Shown here one piece after another: positions 1-10,100 of a stretch of DNA of 64,000 bases. This stretch comes from Acinetobacter sp. CS-2. GTDB lineage: Bacteria > Pseudomonadota > Gammaproteobacteria > Pseudomonadales > Moraxellaceae. Every line of letters starts with the position of its first letter. Within the stretch, counting starts at the first letter, position 1. Below the pieces are notes generated by a model that did no database searches, was not told the origin of the DNA, and saw nothing but the letters and a program-made list of their open reading frames with translations. Where the stretch lies: NCBI RefSeq assembly GCF_016599715.1, contig NZ_CP067019.1:434001-498000 (forward strand), read 5' to 3'. A program made the position numbers and the translations under genes.

Positions 1-532
1 GAATAGTTGCATCAATCACGTCGTTGTCTTTAAGTAACACTACCCATTTAACTGGACGTACGAATTCGGTACGGCTAGCCGCAGAACGCATGCGTTTAGC
101 AATTGGTAGGTTGTCTAAAGCAGTTTGTAAAATTTGTGGCAGTAAAACGTCAAGGCTTTGACCTTTCACGTCTTTTAAATAGCACACTTTTTCAACTTTA
201 CCGGCCTGGAAAGTCGATACTTGATCAACCGTAATGCCTTGACCACGCATAAAGCCTTCAAGTGCTTTGGTTGGTTTGCCTTCAGCATCAAACGCTGCTT
301 GTTTAGCAGGGCCGTCAAAACGTTTTTGTGTATCTGCTTGTGCGCCTTCTACATTGACAATTTTCAATGCCAGGCGGCGTGGTGCTGCATAAGCTTCAAT
401 TGAGTCGAAAGCCAGACCAGCATCTTTTAAGCCTTTTTCGGTTTCGGCCTGAAGGGCATCACGTAATTTTTTTAAGCTTTTTGGTGGGAGTTCTTCACAG
501 CCAAGTTCAAATAAAACAGTATGTTTAGACAT
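1..532 (-). CDS. glyS: glycine--tRNA ligase beta subunit, N-terminal part (runs off the window)
   Basis: The reverse strand reads open from an ATG at 532 to the window edge and begins [20 protein letters not shown], the typical opening of bacterial GlyS. GlyS is the beta subunit of the alpha2beta2 class II glycyl-tRNA synthetase and is needed for tRNA-Gly binding and charging. About 177 residues are visible, so the anticodon-binding C-terminus lies outside. The start codon overlaps the glyQ stop by one base (TAATG), so translational coupling in a glyQS operon is likely. Identification is by sequence recognition plus operon context. Confidence 0.95.
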   Translation of the reverse strand, partial: MSKHTVLFELGCEELPPKSLKKLRDALQAETEKGLKDAGLAFDSIEAYAAPRRLALKIVNVEGAQADTQKRFDGPAKQAAFDAEGKPTKALEGFMRGQGITVDQVSTFQAGKVEKVCYLKDVKGQSLDVLLPQILQTALDNLPIAKRMRSAASRTEFVRPVKWVVLLKDNDVIDATI

Positions 533-1521
533 TATTTGTTCTCCGCTGCTTTTTCTGCTTGAGCTGCTTCTGCTTCAACTTGTGCTTTTAACTGCGCCAA
601 TACTTCGTCACGTAAATGTGGTTCTGCCATTGGGAAACCCAGTTTCGCACGTGCTGCCACGTAACTTTGCGCAATGGCACGCGCCAATGTACGGACACGT
701 AAAATATAACGCTGACGTTCAGTCACCGAAATCGCACCGCGAGCATCCAGCAGATTAAAGCTGTGTGATGCTTTAATCACCTGTTCATATGCAGGCAATG
801 GCAGTTCAGCTTCCATTAAGCGCGTTGCTTCAGCTTCGTAGAAGTCGAACAGCTCGAACATTTTGTCGACTGGTGCATATTCAAAGTTGTAAGTGGATTG
901 TTCCACTTCATTTTGATGGAATACATCACCGTAAGTTACCGTACCGAACTGGCCTTTGGTCCAGACCAGATCGTAAACCGAGTCTACACCTTGCAGGTAC
1001 ATCGCCAGACGTTCCAGACCGTAAGTGATTTCGCCTGTCACCGGGTAACATTCAACACCACCGACTTGCTGGAAGTAAGTGAACTGGGTCACTTCCATAC
1101 CGTTCAGCCAAACTTCCCAGCCCAAGCCCCAAGCACCGAGAGTTGGTGATTCCCAGTTATCTTCCACAAAACGGATGTCGTGGGTCAGGGTATCAATACC
1201 AATGGCTTTTAACGAATCGAGATAAAGCTGCTGGATATTGTCCGGGTTGGGCTTAAGCACCACCTGGAACTGATAATAATGTTGTAAACGGTTCGGGTTT
1301 TCACCATAACGGCCATCTTTCGGACGGCGTGAAGGTTGTACGTAAGCCGCGTTCCATGTTTCTGGTCCTAACGCACGAAGGAAAGTTGCAGTGTGGAATG
1401 TCCCTGCACCCATTTCCATATCGTAAGGTTGTAACACTACACAACCTTGTTCAGCCCAGTAGTTTTGTAAGGCAAGAATTAAGCCTTGAAATGTATCAAT
1501 ATGCGATATGGCGCGACTCAT
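532..1521 (-). CDS. glyQ: glycine--tRNA ligase alpha subunit
   Basis: A 329-residue protein with the GlyQ signature throughout: [20 protein letters not shown] near the start, then [20 protein letters not shown] and [20 protein letters not shown]. It is the catalytic alpha subunit that makes glycyl-adenylate and charges tRNA-Gly in the cytoplasm. It is slightly longer than the roughly 300 residues of E. coli GlyQ because of an Ala/Glu-rich C-terminal tail. It is the first gene of a glyQS operon, coupled to glyS by a one-base overlap, and has a convincing promoter upstream. Confidence 0.97.
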   Translation of the reverse strand: MSRAISHIDTFQGLILALQNYWAEQGCVVLQPYDMEMGAGTFHTATFLRALGPETWNAAYVQPSRRPKDGRYGENPNRLQHYYQFQVVLKPNPDNIQQLYLDSLKAIGIDTLTHDIRFVEDNWESPTLGAWGLGWEVWLNGMEVTQFTYFQQVGGVECYPVTGEITYGLERLAMYLQGVDSVYDLVWTKGQFGTVTYGDVFHQNEVEQSTYNFEYAPVDKMFELFDFYEAEATRLMEAELPLPAYEQVIKASHSFNLLDARGAISVTERQRYILRVRTLARAIAQSYVAARAKLGFPMAEPHLRDEVLAQLKAQVEAEAAQAEKAAENK

Positions 1522-1557
1522 GTAGCATCCATTAAAATTAGAGAAAAATTGGCTCTA

Positions 1558-1586
1558 AGTATAAGGATTTTGCAAAGGTGTGGCAA
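1558..1586 (-). promoter_or_regulatory. probable sigma70 promoter of glyQS
   Basis: On the reverse strand a TTGCCA -35 hexamer (1581-1586) and a TATACT -10 hexamer (1558-1563) are separated by exactly 17 bases. Transcription would start about 30 bases before the glyQ ATG. Call is from sequence pattern only. Confidence 0.6.
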
Positions 1587-1725
1587 AGGTTTCAGGACAA
1601 GAAATCAGCTGTTTAAAAATGATTCACAGATTTATTGATAAATATAAGATATAAAATAAATACATCTTTAATCGTTAGCATTCTATAATTTGCAACTTCT
1701 TCCCCAAAACAATAAAAGGCGTGCT

Positions 1726-2826
1726 GTGTTTCATTCCCGACTCGAATGGCTAAATACCCTAAAACCCAATTTCAAGATTCTTCCTTTGAAAGATCGCCTG
1801 CTATGCGGTTTGGGTGCATTACTTGGACTGACACTTTCATCTTTCATAAGTTGGTGGGTGTTGGGAGATATCAATGCATGGTATATCGCGCCGATGGGTG
1901 CATCTTCAGTATTACTGTTTGCCGTGCCTGCCAGTCCTTTGGCACAGCCGTGGAATATGGTGGTTGGCAATATCATTGCAGGAGTTATTGGGGTGACTTG
2001 TGCGGCCTATATTCCAAACCTGACTGAAGCCTTTAGTGTGGCGGTGGCATTGTCTATTTTTCTGATGATGACCACGGATTCCTTACATCCCCCGAGTGGG
2101 GCGGTGGCGATTACTGCCGTTTTAGGTGGCGAAGCGGTCCATGAGCTGGGATATTACTTTATTTTTTATCCGGTTTTATTAAATTCGGTCCTGTTGATGT
2201 TTGTAGCGATTATCTTTAACCGTCTTTTAGGAAAACAGTATCCACAAGTAGCACAAATCAACCAGCGTTCCAAAGACCCAACGCCCACGCAAAAAGTCAC
2301 CATTCAACCGCAAGATATTCAGGCCACATTGGATCAGCAGACCGAGCTGCTGGATATTAGTGAATATGACCTGCAAAAAATTATTTTGGCCGCTCAGGAG
2401 AAAGCCAATGCCCGGGGTGTGAGCCAGTTCAAGTGTCAGGACATCATGACCAAAGACGTGATTAGCCTGAATGCAAATGATGATATCCATTCTGCACTGG
2501 ATAAATTCAAACATATGAATTTGATGAGTCTGCCTGTGATCAATGCCCAGCAGCAACTGGTCGGTACGCTGGCTTTATATGAAGTGGTGGAATGGTTTAA
2601 GCGCGCAACCGATTTAAGAACCACATGGCAGCGTCAGGTCAAGGATATTATGGTTCGCCAAGTGGTCACCGTAAAGCCGGAGCAACCGATTCAGGACCTG
2701 GTGCCTTACTTTGTTGAGCGTTCATTTAACTATATTCCAGTGGTGGAAAAACAGAAAATGGTCGGCATTATTAGCCGTGCCGATATAATTGCGGCATTGA
2801 ACCAGCAGTTGAATGTAGCGGCATAA
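1726..2826 (+). CDS. HPP-family membrane protein with C-terminal CBS pair
   Basis: The N-terminal half is an HPP integral-membrane domain with several hydrophobic segments and the signature LHPPSGAVA near residue 117. The C-terminal part carries two CBS repeats (roughly residues 240-350; MTKDVISLNANDD and IMVRQVVTVKPEQ mark their starts), which in other proteins bind adenosine nucleotides. HPP proteins are inner-membrane proteins; some plant and cyanobacterial members transport nitrite, but the role of this fusion is unknown. I chose the GTG at 1726 (366 aa), which has AAGG six bases upstream; an in-frame TTG at 1690 lacks a ribosome site. It is divergent from glyQ. Confidence 0.85.
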   Translation: MFHSRLEWLNTLKPNFKILPLKDRLLCGLGALLGLTLSSFISWWVLGDINAWYIAPMGASSVLLFAVPASPLAQPWNMVVGNIIAGVIGVTCAAYIPNLTEAFSVAVALSIFLMMTTDSLHPPSGAVAITAVLGGEAVHELGYYFIFYPVLLNSVLLMFVAIIFNRLLGKQYPQVAQINQRSKDPTPTQKVTIQPQDIQATLDQQTELLDISEYDLQKIILAAQEKANARGVSQFKCQDIMTKDVISLNANDDIHSALDKFKHMNLMSLPVINAQQQLVGTLALYEVVEWFKRATDLRTTWQRQVKDIMVRQVVTVKPEQPIQDLVPYFVERSFNYIPVVEKQKMVGIISRADIIAALNQQLNVAA

Positions 2827-2840
2827 AGCAGAAATGAAGC

Positions 2841-2880
2841 AAAAAAAAAGCTACGACTGATTGGGGGAAAAGTCGTAGCA
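2841..2880 (-). terminator. intrinsic terminator of the PspC-like gene
   Basis: Nine-base perfect arms (2850-2858 and 2871-2879) with a 12-base loop. Read on the reverse strand the hairpin is followed by nine T residues, so it terminates the PspC-like gene ending at 2916. There is no T run on the plus side. Confidence 0.8.
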
Positions 2881-2915
2881 TAAAACGAACTCAACTCATG
2901 GAGTTCAACGGGATG

Positions 2916-3179
2916 TTAGCTATTTTGATCCGGATTTACCGTGCGGATCGGGTTGTTATAGGCTGATGTCTGACCAAACATGGTATTGGGCTGTTTAGGA
3001 ATCACCAGCCACAAAATTAAATACACCAGGATTCCCGGAAATGCTGCGCTCATGACAGAAACCAGAACGAAAATAATGCGCAGTAAAGTCACATTCCAAC
3101 CAAAACGTTCAGCAATACCGCCCATTACACCTGCAATCATGTTCTGACGCTTAGAACGATATAAACCAACATTGGCCAT
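2916..3179 (-). CDS. PspC domain membrane protein
   Basis: An 87-residue protein that is nearly all one PspC domain: a basic N-terminus with the motif MIAGVMGGIAERFGWN (residues about 14-29) and a long hydrophobic stretch ILVYLILWLVIPK near residues 50-62. PspC domains are inner-membrane modules first described in the phage-shock response, where PspC helps sense envelope stress. No pspA or pspB is nearby, so this is a stand-alone member whose role cannot be deduced. It is a monocistronic unit with its own terminator. Confidence 0.85.
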   Translation of the reverse strand: MANVGLYRSKRQNMIAGVMGGIAERFGWNVTLLRIIFVLVSVMSAAFPGILVYLILWLVIPKQPNTMFGQTSAYNNPIRTVNPDQNS

Positions 3180-3492
3180 CTAGGTCTCCTTAATAAAAAT
3201 AACAAAGCAGTTAAAACAACATGCTTATAATAAAAAAATGGAGATGAACCCTTCTTTTTAAAGGGGCATGCCATAAAAAATAGTTAATTTATGTAAAGCT
3301 AAGGGCTTAATTGCGAGGTCGTCATTTAAGATATGTTTTGTTGAATAAGTTGATTTATATGAATAAAAATCAACAAAATATTCCCATATGTGTGAGGGTA
3401 AAATGATGATCCGTGCTTTAGTCTTTATTGTGTACATCGGCAAATATGGCTATGGAAAGCCAAACAAAATTTAACTCTCAGGAGGGAGAGCG
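3180..3492. other. intergenic region between divergent genes
   Basis: About 310 bases of AT-rich DNA between the divergent PspC-like gene and the lipoprotein gene. It ends in a strong ribosome binding site (AGGAGGGAGAG at 3480-3490) for the lipoprotein. Promoters for both genes must lie here, but I see no hexamer pair that stands out and no hairpin or repeat. Confidence 0.5.
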
Positions 3493-4098
3493 GTGTTTCG
3501 AAAAGCGAATTATTGTGGTTTTTTCTTGGGGGTGATTTGTGCAGCTTTGGTGGGTTGCAATAAGCCTTTAGAAGACTCTGTCGCGCAACAAATAAAAAAA
3601 GAAACTCCAACGAATAGCGATGAGCAGGCTAGAAGCCTGACTGATGTTGCAGGGCGGGCGACTGTTCCGGTGGAACAGGCAGAATCTAGAATCAAAAAAG
3701 CCATTCCAGACTGTGCCGAGCCTTATATTGGCCGTTATCAAGCCACGATCAGTTGTGATGATCCTTTTGTCAGATGTAAAGATGGTACAGCAGATTATAT
3801 TATTAATTTACAGGAGGATGGAATTGCCCATCGCACCCTGATCCATTCGGGGCAAATCAGCTTCGCTTCAAATCTGTATCACCGGCAAGATCGCTGGTCT
3901 TATGATAGGCAAAATCATCAGGTGATTTTGCATCGCTCAAATGGGGTGGAATTTTTCTATGATATTGATAAAGATCAAAATCTGGTCATGGATTTGGACA
4001 AGATTGCGCATGCTTCTGTCTTAAACGAGCAATATTTTGCCGAAGGCAATCCCTTTCCACAACAGGCATATCGTTTGGTTAAAGAGAAAGTCAGTTAA
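3493..4098 (+). CDS. predicted lipoprotein of unknown function
   Basis: A 201-residue protein starting at GTG 3493 behind a very strong Shine-Dalgarno. Residues 1-22 form a lipoprotein signal peptide with lipobox LVGC (cysteine near residue 22), so it should be lipid-anchored in the envelope. The mature part has a cysteine-rich stretch (DCAEPYIGRYQATISCDDPF and FVRCKDGTADY). It resembles small secreted Acinetobacter proteins that follow a GRY..T..C pattern, but I do not recognise a named family. It is monocistronic and followed by the tRNA array on the other strand. Confidence 0.75.
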   Translation: MFRKANYCGFFLGVICAALVGCNKPLEDSVAQQIKKETPTNSDEQARSLTDVAGRATVPVEQAESRIKKAIPDCAEPYIGRYQATISCDDPFVRCKDGTADYIINLQEDGIAHRTLIHSGQISFASNLYHRQDRWSYDRQNHQVILHRSNGVEFFYDIDKDQNLVMDLDKIAHASVLNEQYFAEGNPFPQQAYRLVKEKVS

Positions 4099-4219
4099 AG
4101 AAAAATTGGATGTTGTTTTCATTTAATCAGACTTGCAATTCAAAAGGGGAGAAATGCTGCAAATGTGGAGCACTTTTTATTATATGGGCGTGTAGATATA
4201 AGATGAATAATAAAAAATC

Positions 4220-4295
4220 TGGTGGGTTGTGAGGGGCTCGAACCCTCGACCAATAGATTAAGAGTCTACTGCTCTACCAACTGAGCTAACAACCC
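4220..4295 (-). tRNA. tRNA-Lys (CTT)
   Basis: A 76-base cloverleaf including encoded CCA. Acceptor GGGTTGT pairs with ACAACCC, the T arm contains GGTTCGAGCC and the anticodon loop is CTCTTAA, giving anticodon CTT (reads AAG). Many gammaproteobacteria lack a dedicated Lys-CTT gene and use TTT only. It is the last (promoter-distal) gene of a five-tRNA reverse-strand cluster. Confidence 0.92.
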
Positions 4296-4515
4296 TGAGC
4301 AAGGATTAGTGAACTTAAAGCATCGCTTTTAGGGTTCACCCGAGTGCAAGAAAAAATCTATGATTTTTAAAGGCGCATTAAAACACCGTATTTTGCAACA
4401 TCGGTACAGCAAAATTTCGAGAATGGCGAATCAACCGAAACGGTGTGGTTTGTCTTGGTCGGAATATTGCAGGTTTCGTTTCTATTGTAGTACAGAAAGA
4501 AGCCCTAAGAAAGAA

Positions 4516-4591
4516 TGGTGGGTCGTCCGCGATTCGAACGCGGGACCAACGGATTAAAAGTCCGCTGCTCTACCAGCTGAGCTAACGACCC
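4516..4591 (-). tRNA. tRNA-Lys (TTT), copy 1
   Basis: A 76-base tRNA with CCA encoded. The anticodon loop CTTTTAA gives TTT, the acceptor is GGGTCGT/ACGACCC. Identical in sequence to the three copies upstream in the cluster. Confidence 0.95.
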
Positions 4592-4649
4592 ATTCAGAAA
4601 AGGTGCTTTAAAAGCTAAAAAAGCTTCATGTCAGAAGCCTTTAAGAAGA

Positions 4650-4725
4650 TGGTGGGTCGTCCGCGATTCGAACGCGGGACCAACGGATTAAAAGTCCGCT
4701 GCTCTACCAGCTGAGCTAACGACCC
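4650..4725 (-). tRNA. tRNA-Lys (TTT), copy 2
   Basis: Identical to its neighbours, anticodon TTT, CCA encoded. The 58-base spacers on either side (4592-4649 and 4726-4783) are identical to each other, showing recent tandem duplication. Confidence 0.95.
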
Positions 4726-4783
4726 ATTCAGAAAAGGTGCTTTAAAAGCTAAAAAAGCTTCATGTCAGAAGCCTTTAAGAAGA

Positions 4784-4859
4784 TGGTGGGTCGTCCGCGA
4801 TTCGAACGCGGGACCAACGGATTAAAAGTCCGCTGCTCTACCAGCTGAGCTAACGACCC
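4784..4859 (-). tRNA. tRNA-Lys (TTT), copy 3
   Basis: Identical 76-base lysine tRNA with anticodon TTT and encoded CCA. It is separated from the next copy by a shorter, unrelated 23-base spacer. Confidence 0.95.
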
Positions 4860-4882
4860 ATCTCTAGATCAATCAAAATAAG

Positions 4883-4958
4883 TGGTGGGTCGTCCGCGAT
4901 TCGAACGCGGGACCAACGGATTAAAAGTCCGCTGCTCTACCAGCTGAGCTAACGACCC
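4883..4958 (-). tRNA. tRNA-Lys (TTT), copy 4
   Basis: First gene of the reverse-strand cluster, identical cloverleaf, anticodon TTT, CCA encoded. The promoter of the cluster should lie just beyond 4958 toward 5150. Confidence 0.95.
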
Positions 4959-5152
4959 TGAACCAACATTCAGAACTTGTCCGAATGTGCAGTGCAAGAA
5001 AATAAAGAGTTTTCTCAACACCACTTCGTTTTGATGGAGCGTATTGTAGCAAGTTATCAAACGAGCGCAAGTAAAAATTAGCAAACTTGTTGATGTTTGA
5101 TTATAAATACAACAAATTTGCCTAATCTTATAAAAAAATAGCGGTTCTGCAA

Positions 5153-6994
5153 TTAGAAACGGTATTGATAGGCTTGAATATTGCTGAAGATTTCCGCAGT
5201 TAAATCACAATATTCTATCGCATTTGGCAGCAGGACCAGTAAACGCTCATCGGTCTTGTTGGGGTCGAAAGCCTGTTCTTTGAGGGTATTTTTTTGATAT
5301 TTAAATGTGCCAGTCGTTTCTACTTGAGACTGAACACGTAAAAATACCGGAACAGCATAAGCCGGCAAACATTTTTTGAACTCGCTTGCCATTTGCTTTA
5401 AGTCTTGGGCAGTTAATTCTGCACCCTCATTCAAGGTAACGGCTGCCATGCCGGCACGACCATTGGTATGGGGAATTTCTACCCCGTAAACCACTGCCTC
5501 AGCAATTTTTTCATATTCACTGACTACATTTTCAACTTCAGTGGTAGACACATTTTCGCCTTTCCAGCGGAAAGTATCCCCGAGGCGATCTACAAACTGG
5601 GCATGACGGAAACCGATATCGCGTACTAGATCACCGGTATTAAAGAAAGCATCTCCATGTTTAAATACATCTTTCATAATGACGGATTTATTTTTTTCCG
5701 GATCGGTATAGCCGTCAAAAGGTGAACGGCGGGTAATTTTGCCCACCAGTAAGCCGACTTCACCTTTTTTCACTTTTTTACACCAGCCTTTGGCATCTCT
5801 CACCGGCTGATTACTTTCCTTATCAAATTCAATAATCGCATAAGGTGTTGGAGAGAAGCCGACCGTGTTGTCAAAGTTAAACACGTTACTAAAGCCTACA
5901 TTACCTTCACTGGATGCATACAGCTCCAGTACCTCTTCAATGCCGAAGCGTTCCTTGAATTTATCCCAGATATTCGGACGCATGCCATTACCGATCATTT
6001 TGGTGACACGGTGGCCTTTTTCCAGTTCAGACGGGGGAGCATCCATTAAATAGCGGCAGAGTTCACCGACATATCCAATGGCTGAGGCATCAAATTTTTT
6101 GACATCTTTCCAGAAGGCAGAGGTTGAGTATTTGCGGCGTAATGCAAATGTTGCACTGCTTGCAATCACGCCACACCAGCACACCACAATACCGGTGGCA
6201 TGATACAGCGGCAGGGTGCAGTACATGACGTCATCATGTTTTAAATCCAGCACGTGACCATAGGTGCCATAAGCCAAAGTCCAGCGGCTATGGGTGAAAA
6301 TGACCGCTTTAGGCAGGCCGGTTGTGCCTGAGGTATAGATGTAAAATAAGCCATCTTTACCTTGAATGGTGTGCGTGGTCGAAGTATTAAATTTTGGAAA
6401 TTGGTCGGCTTTTTCCGCCAGGTTGGTCCAGCCCTGAGGTGCTTTGCCGGCATCCACCTGTGTAGCTTGATCGGCAAACCAGTGAAAACGGTCTGTTGCC
6501 AGTTCTAGATCCTGACGAACGTCTTCTACAGCTGCACGGCATTCTTCACCGGCAATTACGGCAATCGGCTTGACCAGATTGATACTGTGGGTCAGTGCTT
6601 TACCGCTTTGTGAAGTGTTGACCAAAGCAGAGGTGACGCCAATTTTTGCCAGGGCGATAACTGTAGCAATCAGTTCCGGACGGTTTTCTACCATCACCGC
6701 AATCACATCGCCTTTTTGTGCACCGAGTGATAAATAGAAGTGTCCAATTTGGTTGGCCCATTCATTCAGTTCCTGATAACTGAATTTCTGATCTTCAAAT
6801 AATAAAGCCATGCCGTGCGGATTATGTTTTACCGCTTTTTCAAAGGCAATACCCAAGCCTGCTGGAGTATTGGATGTGCGCAAATAGGCTTGTTTGAGAC
6901 CACTCAATAAATGAGGGACTTTGCTGATGAATTTAGGTATTTTTGCTGCAACATCCGCAATACCAATAAGATCGCTCGGTGTAGTGTGGTTCAT
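5153..6994 (-). CDS. long-chain/very-long-chain acyl-CoA synthetase (FATP-like)
   Basis: A 613-residue member of the ANL (AMP-binding) superfamily that activates fatty acids to acyl-CoA via an acyl-adenylate. The P-loop is FYIYTSGTTGLPKAV (about residues 218-232). The adenylation motif FNTGDLVRD and the FRWKGENVSTTEVE segment lie near residues 450-490. The C-terminus YQYRF and overall layout match the FATP/FACS branch rather than FadD. I chose ATG 6994, which has AGGA five bases upstream; the frame extends ten codons further without a ribosome site. Monocistronic; the physiological chain-length preference cannot be read from sequence. Confidence 0.85.
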   Translation of the reverse strand: MNHTTPSDLIGIADVAAKIPKFISKVPHLLSGLKQAYLRTSNTPAGLGIAFEKAVKHNPHGMALLFEDQKFSYQELNEWANQIGHFYLSLGAQKGDVIAVMVENRPELIATVIALAKIGVTSALVNTSQSGKALTHSINLVKPIAVIAGEECRAAVEDVRQDLELATDRFHWFADQATQVDAGKAPQGWTNLAEKADQFPKFNTSTTHTIQGKDGLFYIYTSGTTGLPKAVIFTHSRWTLAYGTYGHVLDLKHDDVMYCTLPLYHATGIVVCWCGVIASSATFALRRKYSTSAFWKDVKKFDASAIGYVGELCRYLMDAPPSELEKGHRVTKMIGNGMRPNIWDKFKERFGIEEVLELYASSEGNVGFSNVFNFDNTVGFSPTPYAIIEFDKESNQPVRDAKGWCKKVKKGEVGLLVGKITRRSPFDGYTDPEKNKSVIMKDVFKHGDAFFNTGDLVRDIGFRHAQFVDRLGDTFRWKGENVSTTEVENVVSEYEKIAEAVVYGVEIPHTNGRAGMAAVTLNEGAELTAQDLKQMASEFKKCLPAYAVPVFLRVQSQVETTGTFKYQKNTLKEQAFDPNKTDERLLVLLPNAIEYCDLTAEIFSNIQAYQYRF

Positions 6995-7121
6995 ATGAAT
7001 CCTATTTATTTTTTCATAATCCAATACAGTCTATTTGTTCGCAATACGCTTGCTGTGATTTGTACACTTGTCTTTTAATCGTTTCAATCTAGTGCAATCA
7101 ACCTAATCTGACAAAAGTATC

Positions 7122-7158
7122 AAAAAAAACCTAGTCACCGGAATGACTAGGTTTTTTT
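7122..7158 (-). terminator. intrinsic terminator of rne
   Basis: Arms ACCTAGTCA and TGACTAGGT around a short loop, with T runs on both strands. It lies about 33 bases past the rne stop, so its main job is probably rne; it could also work from the other side. Confidence 0.85.
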
Positions 7159-7190
7159 ATTTCACTGCACTAGAGCTAATTTAAAACAAA

Positions 7191-10100
7191 TTACGACTCA
7201 TTTACAGGTGTTGCTTTCTTTGGTGGACGACCGCGAGGACGACGAGGACGGACAGGTTTATCTCCATCTTCCCCTTCGGTTTTTTCAGCTTCTGCGGTTG
7301 GCTCGACCTGAGTTTGTGCGTCCTGAGTAGCTTCTACCGCCAATTCAGCCTGTACGGGTTCAGCAGCCTGTACGGTTTCCTCTGTAGCAATTACCGTTTC
7401 AGCAGCAACAACAGTTTCTGCAGTAGGTTCAGCAACTACTTCAGTCACAACAGGCTCGGCCACTTCGGCTGGCGCTGTTTCTGCTTCTGTTACAGCAACA
7501 GTTTCTGTCGGCATTGCTTCAGTTGGAGCAGTTTCAGGTTGACTATGCGCCTGCTTTGCTTGCTCTAAAGCTTGTTCAGCAGCCTGTTTTGCCAGACGGC
7601 GACGTTCACGTGGATCATTTGCTACACGTTTGTCAGACACCGGTTTTGGTGGTGTCAAGTCCAACACTGGTGCAGGTTCTGCTTCAGGTGCGGCTTTGGT
7701 GACTGCTACATCGCGTGTTACCGGGTGTGCTGGTGCTTCAGTTGCCTGAGTCGCGATTGTTGCAGCATATTGCTCGGTAAATTTCACCAGGGCACGGTTG
7801 AACGTTGGAATTAAACCAAATTGTTCAATCAGTACTGAACAATCTTCACCATAGACATGGCGAATGAGACTGATCACGGTGTATTGACCCAAAGTTGGAA
7901 CCTGAGAAGGGCTTAGCTTCGGTGCCTGAGCCTGTCTTGCCTGAGCTTCACGTTTTTGGCGACGACGCATACGCGGATCGTTGCTGGCACGTTTTTCTGC
8001 AGGACGTGGCTTGTGTGGTTCATGAGTTTCAGCTGCAGCAGGTTTTTCTTCCTGCGCGACCACTGGTTTCTCGATGACCGGCACTTGTGCTTCAACCGTT
8101 ACAGGAGCAGCCTGAGTAATTGGTGCTTCAACTACAGCAGGTGCTGAGTTTAATGCAACAATTTCGGTTTTTGCCTCATCAACATTGACCAGCAATGCAG
8201 TTGGCAGAACTTCCTGACGAGGTGTATCAATCACTTCGACTTTAGGTTCCCGTTCATTTACGACTACAGCAGCTGCGGTTTGTTGCACTGACTGTTCGTT
8301 TAATACGCTCTGATCGCGGTGGCGATTTGGGCGTTCTGGACGTTGCTGGTTACGACGGTCACGGCGTGGTACAGCATTTTGCTCGGTTTGCTGGTCAGCA
8401 TGTTGTTCAGCGTGTTGACGACGAGAAGGGCGCTTGTTTTCACGTGAATCCTGGCGCTGTTCCGGACGTTGTTCTTGACGTTGCTCATGACGGGAAACCT
8501 GAACAATTTCTTCATGCACTTGATTTTGCTGATTGTCGTACTGAACTTGTTCACGTTGCTCTTTAGGCTTGTTACGCTTTTTATTGTGACGTTGCGATTT
8601 TTCTTCCTTGTCAGAATATTTATCTGCAACTTCACGCTGTTCCTGTTTGTTACTGGCAGGAACATTTGGCGTTAAGTAAGCATTGCTGCTCGTTGCCGCA
8701 ACAGGTACGGTCTCGACAGCTGTTGCCATCTGACCGAATTGACCGCGGCTCACGGCACCCGCATTGACCATTTGCTCGATGGCAGCAGCAGCGTTGTTAG
8801 CAGTGCGTGCTTGATCTACAGTGGTTGCCTGTTTTTGTACAAACAGGTTTTCTAACCAGGCACATGGACTTGTAGACGGTGCAGCAGGGGCAGCGGCTTG
8901 AGTTTGTTGCTGAATAGCAGGTTGCTGCTGTTTTTTCTTGTTGTTGCGCTCTGGCTGGCTTGAAGCTTGTTGAGCAGCTTGCTGGACTTGTTGCTCTTCA
9001 CCTAAATGCCATTCAGATGCTTCATAACCCAACTCTTTTTCACTTGAACGGGTTGCTTCGGTACGTTCATAGCTGGTTGGGGCAAAACCTTCAGGATTAT
9101 AGGAAATTTCGTAATGTGGTGTTTCCAGATGCGGGTGAGGCAATACGGTTACACGGACATTCGATGTTTGTTCTAAGTAAACCAGGCTGTGACGCTTTTC
9201 ATTCAATAAGAATGCGGCAATTTCAACTGGAACTTCAACTTGAACTTCACCGTGGCGTTCACGTAGTGCAATTTCTTCCACTTTACGCATAATCGACAAT
9301 GATAAAGAGCGTAAGTCACGTACCATGCCTGTACCATGACAGCGTGGGCAAACGTAACCGGTTGCTTCTTCCAGCGATGGACGCAAGCGTTGACGGCTCA
9401 TTTCCATTAAGCCAAAACGTGACAATTGACCGAACTGGATGCGGGCACGGTCGCTTTGGGTGGCTTCACGCAGTTTCGCTTCCACCATGCGCTGGTTGCG
9501 GTCTTTGGTCATGTCGATGAAATCGATCACCACCAAGCCACCGATATCGCGTAAACGCAGTTGACGCGCAATTTCTTCTGCTGCTTCTAAGTTGGTGTTT
9601 AAAGCAGTGTCTTCAACGTCGTGACCACGGGTCGATTTAGCCGAGTTAATATCGATCGACACCAAAGCTTCGGTCTGGTCAATCACGATTGAACCGCCAG
9701 AAGGAAGTTTTACTTCACGTTCATAAGCGGTCTGAATCTGGCTTTCAATACCGAAATGGGCAAATAAAGGCTCATTTAAAGTATAGGTTTTGAGTTTGTC
9801 GATTTGACGTGGCATTACTGCTTTCACGAAGTTATAAGCTTCATTGTAGGCTTGTTCTGAGTCAATCAGGATTTCTGCAACATCATCACGTAAGTAGTCA
9901 CGAATTGCGCGTGTTACCACACCGGCTTCTTGATGGACCAGCATGGGTGATGGGCCAGAACTTGCGGTGTTTTGGATTTGTGCCCAAAGATCCATCAAGT
10001 GCTGTAAATCAAGTTGCAATTCTTCTTGCGAGCGGCCAATACCTGCGGTACGCACAATCACGCTCATGCCACGCGGAATATTCAGTGAGGCCAACATTTC

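Larger units (their letters stand above)
4516..4859. repeat. 134-bp tandem repeat carrying tRNA-Lys
   Basis: Units start at 4516, 4650 and 4784. The first two comprise a 76-base tRNA plus an identical 58-base spacer, and the third retains the tRNA only. By reading, the units are base-for-base identical. Confidence 0.9.

Noticed and set aside
8300..8665. 121-codon ORF in another frame of the rne tail
   Set aside because: Low-complexity shadow of the Gln/Arg/Glu-rich RNase E tail; no ribosome site and odd Asn/Ser/Lys composition.
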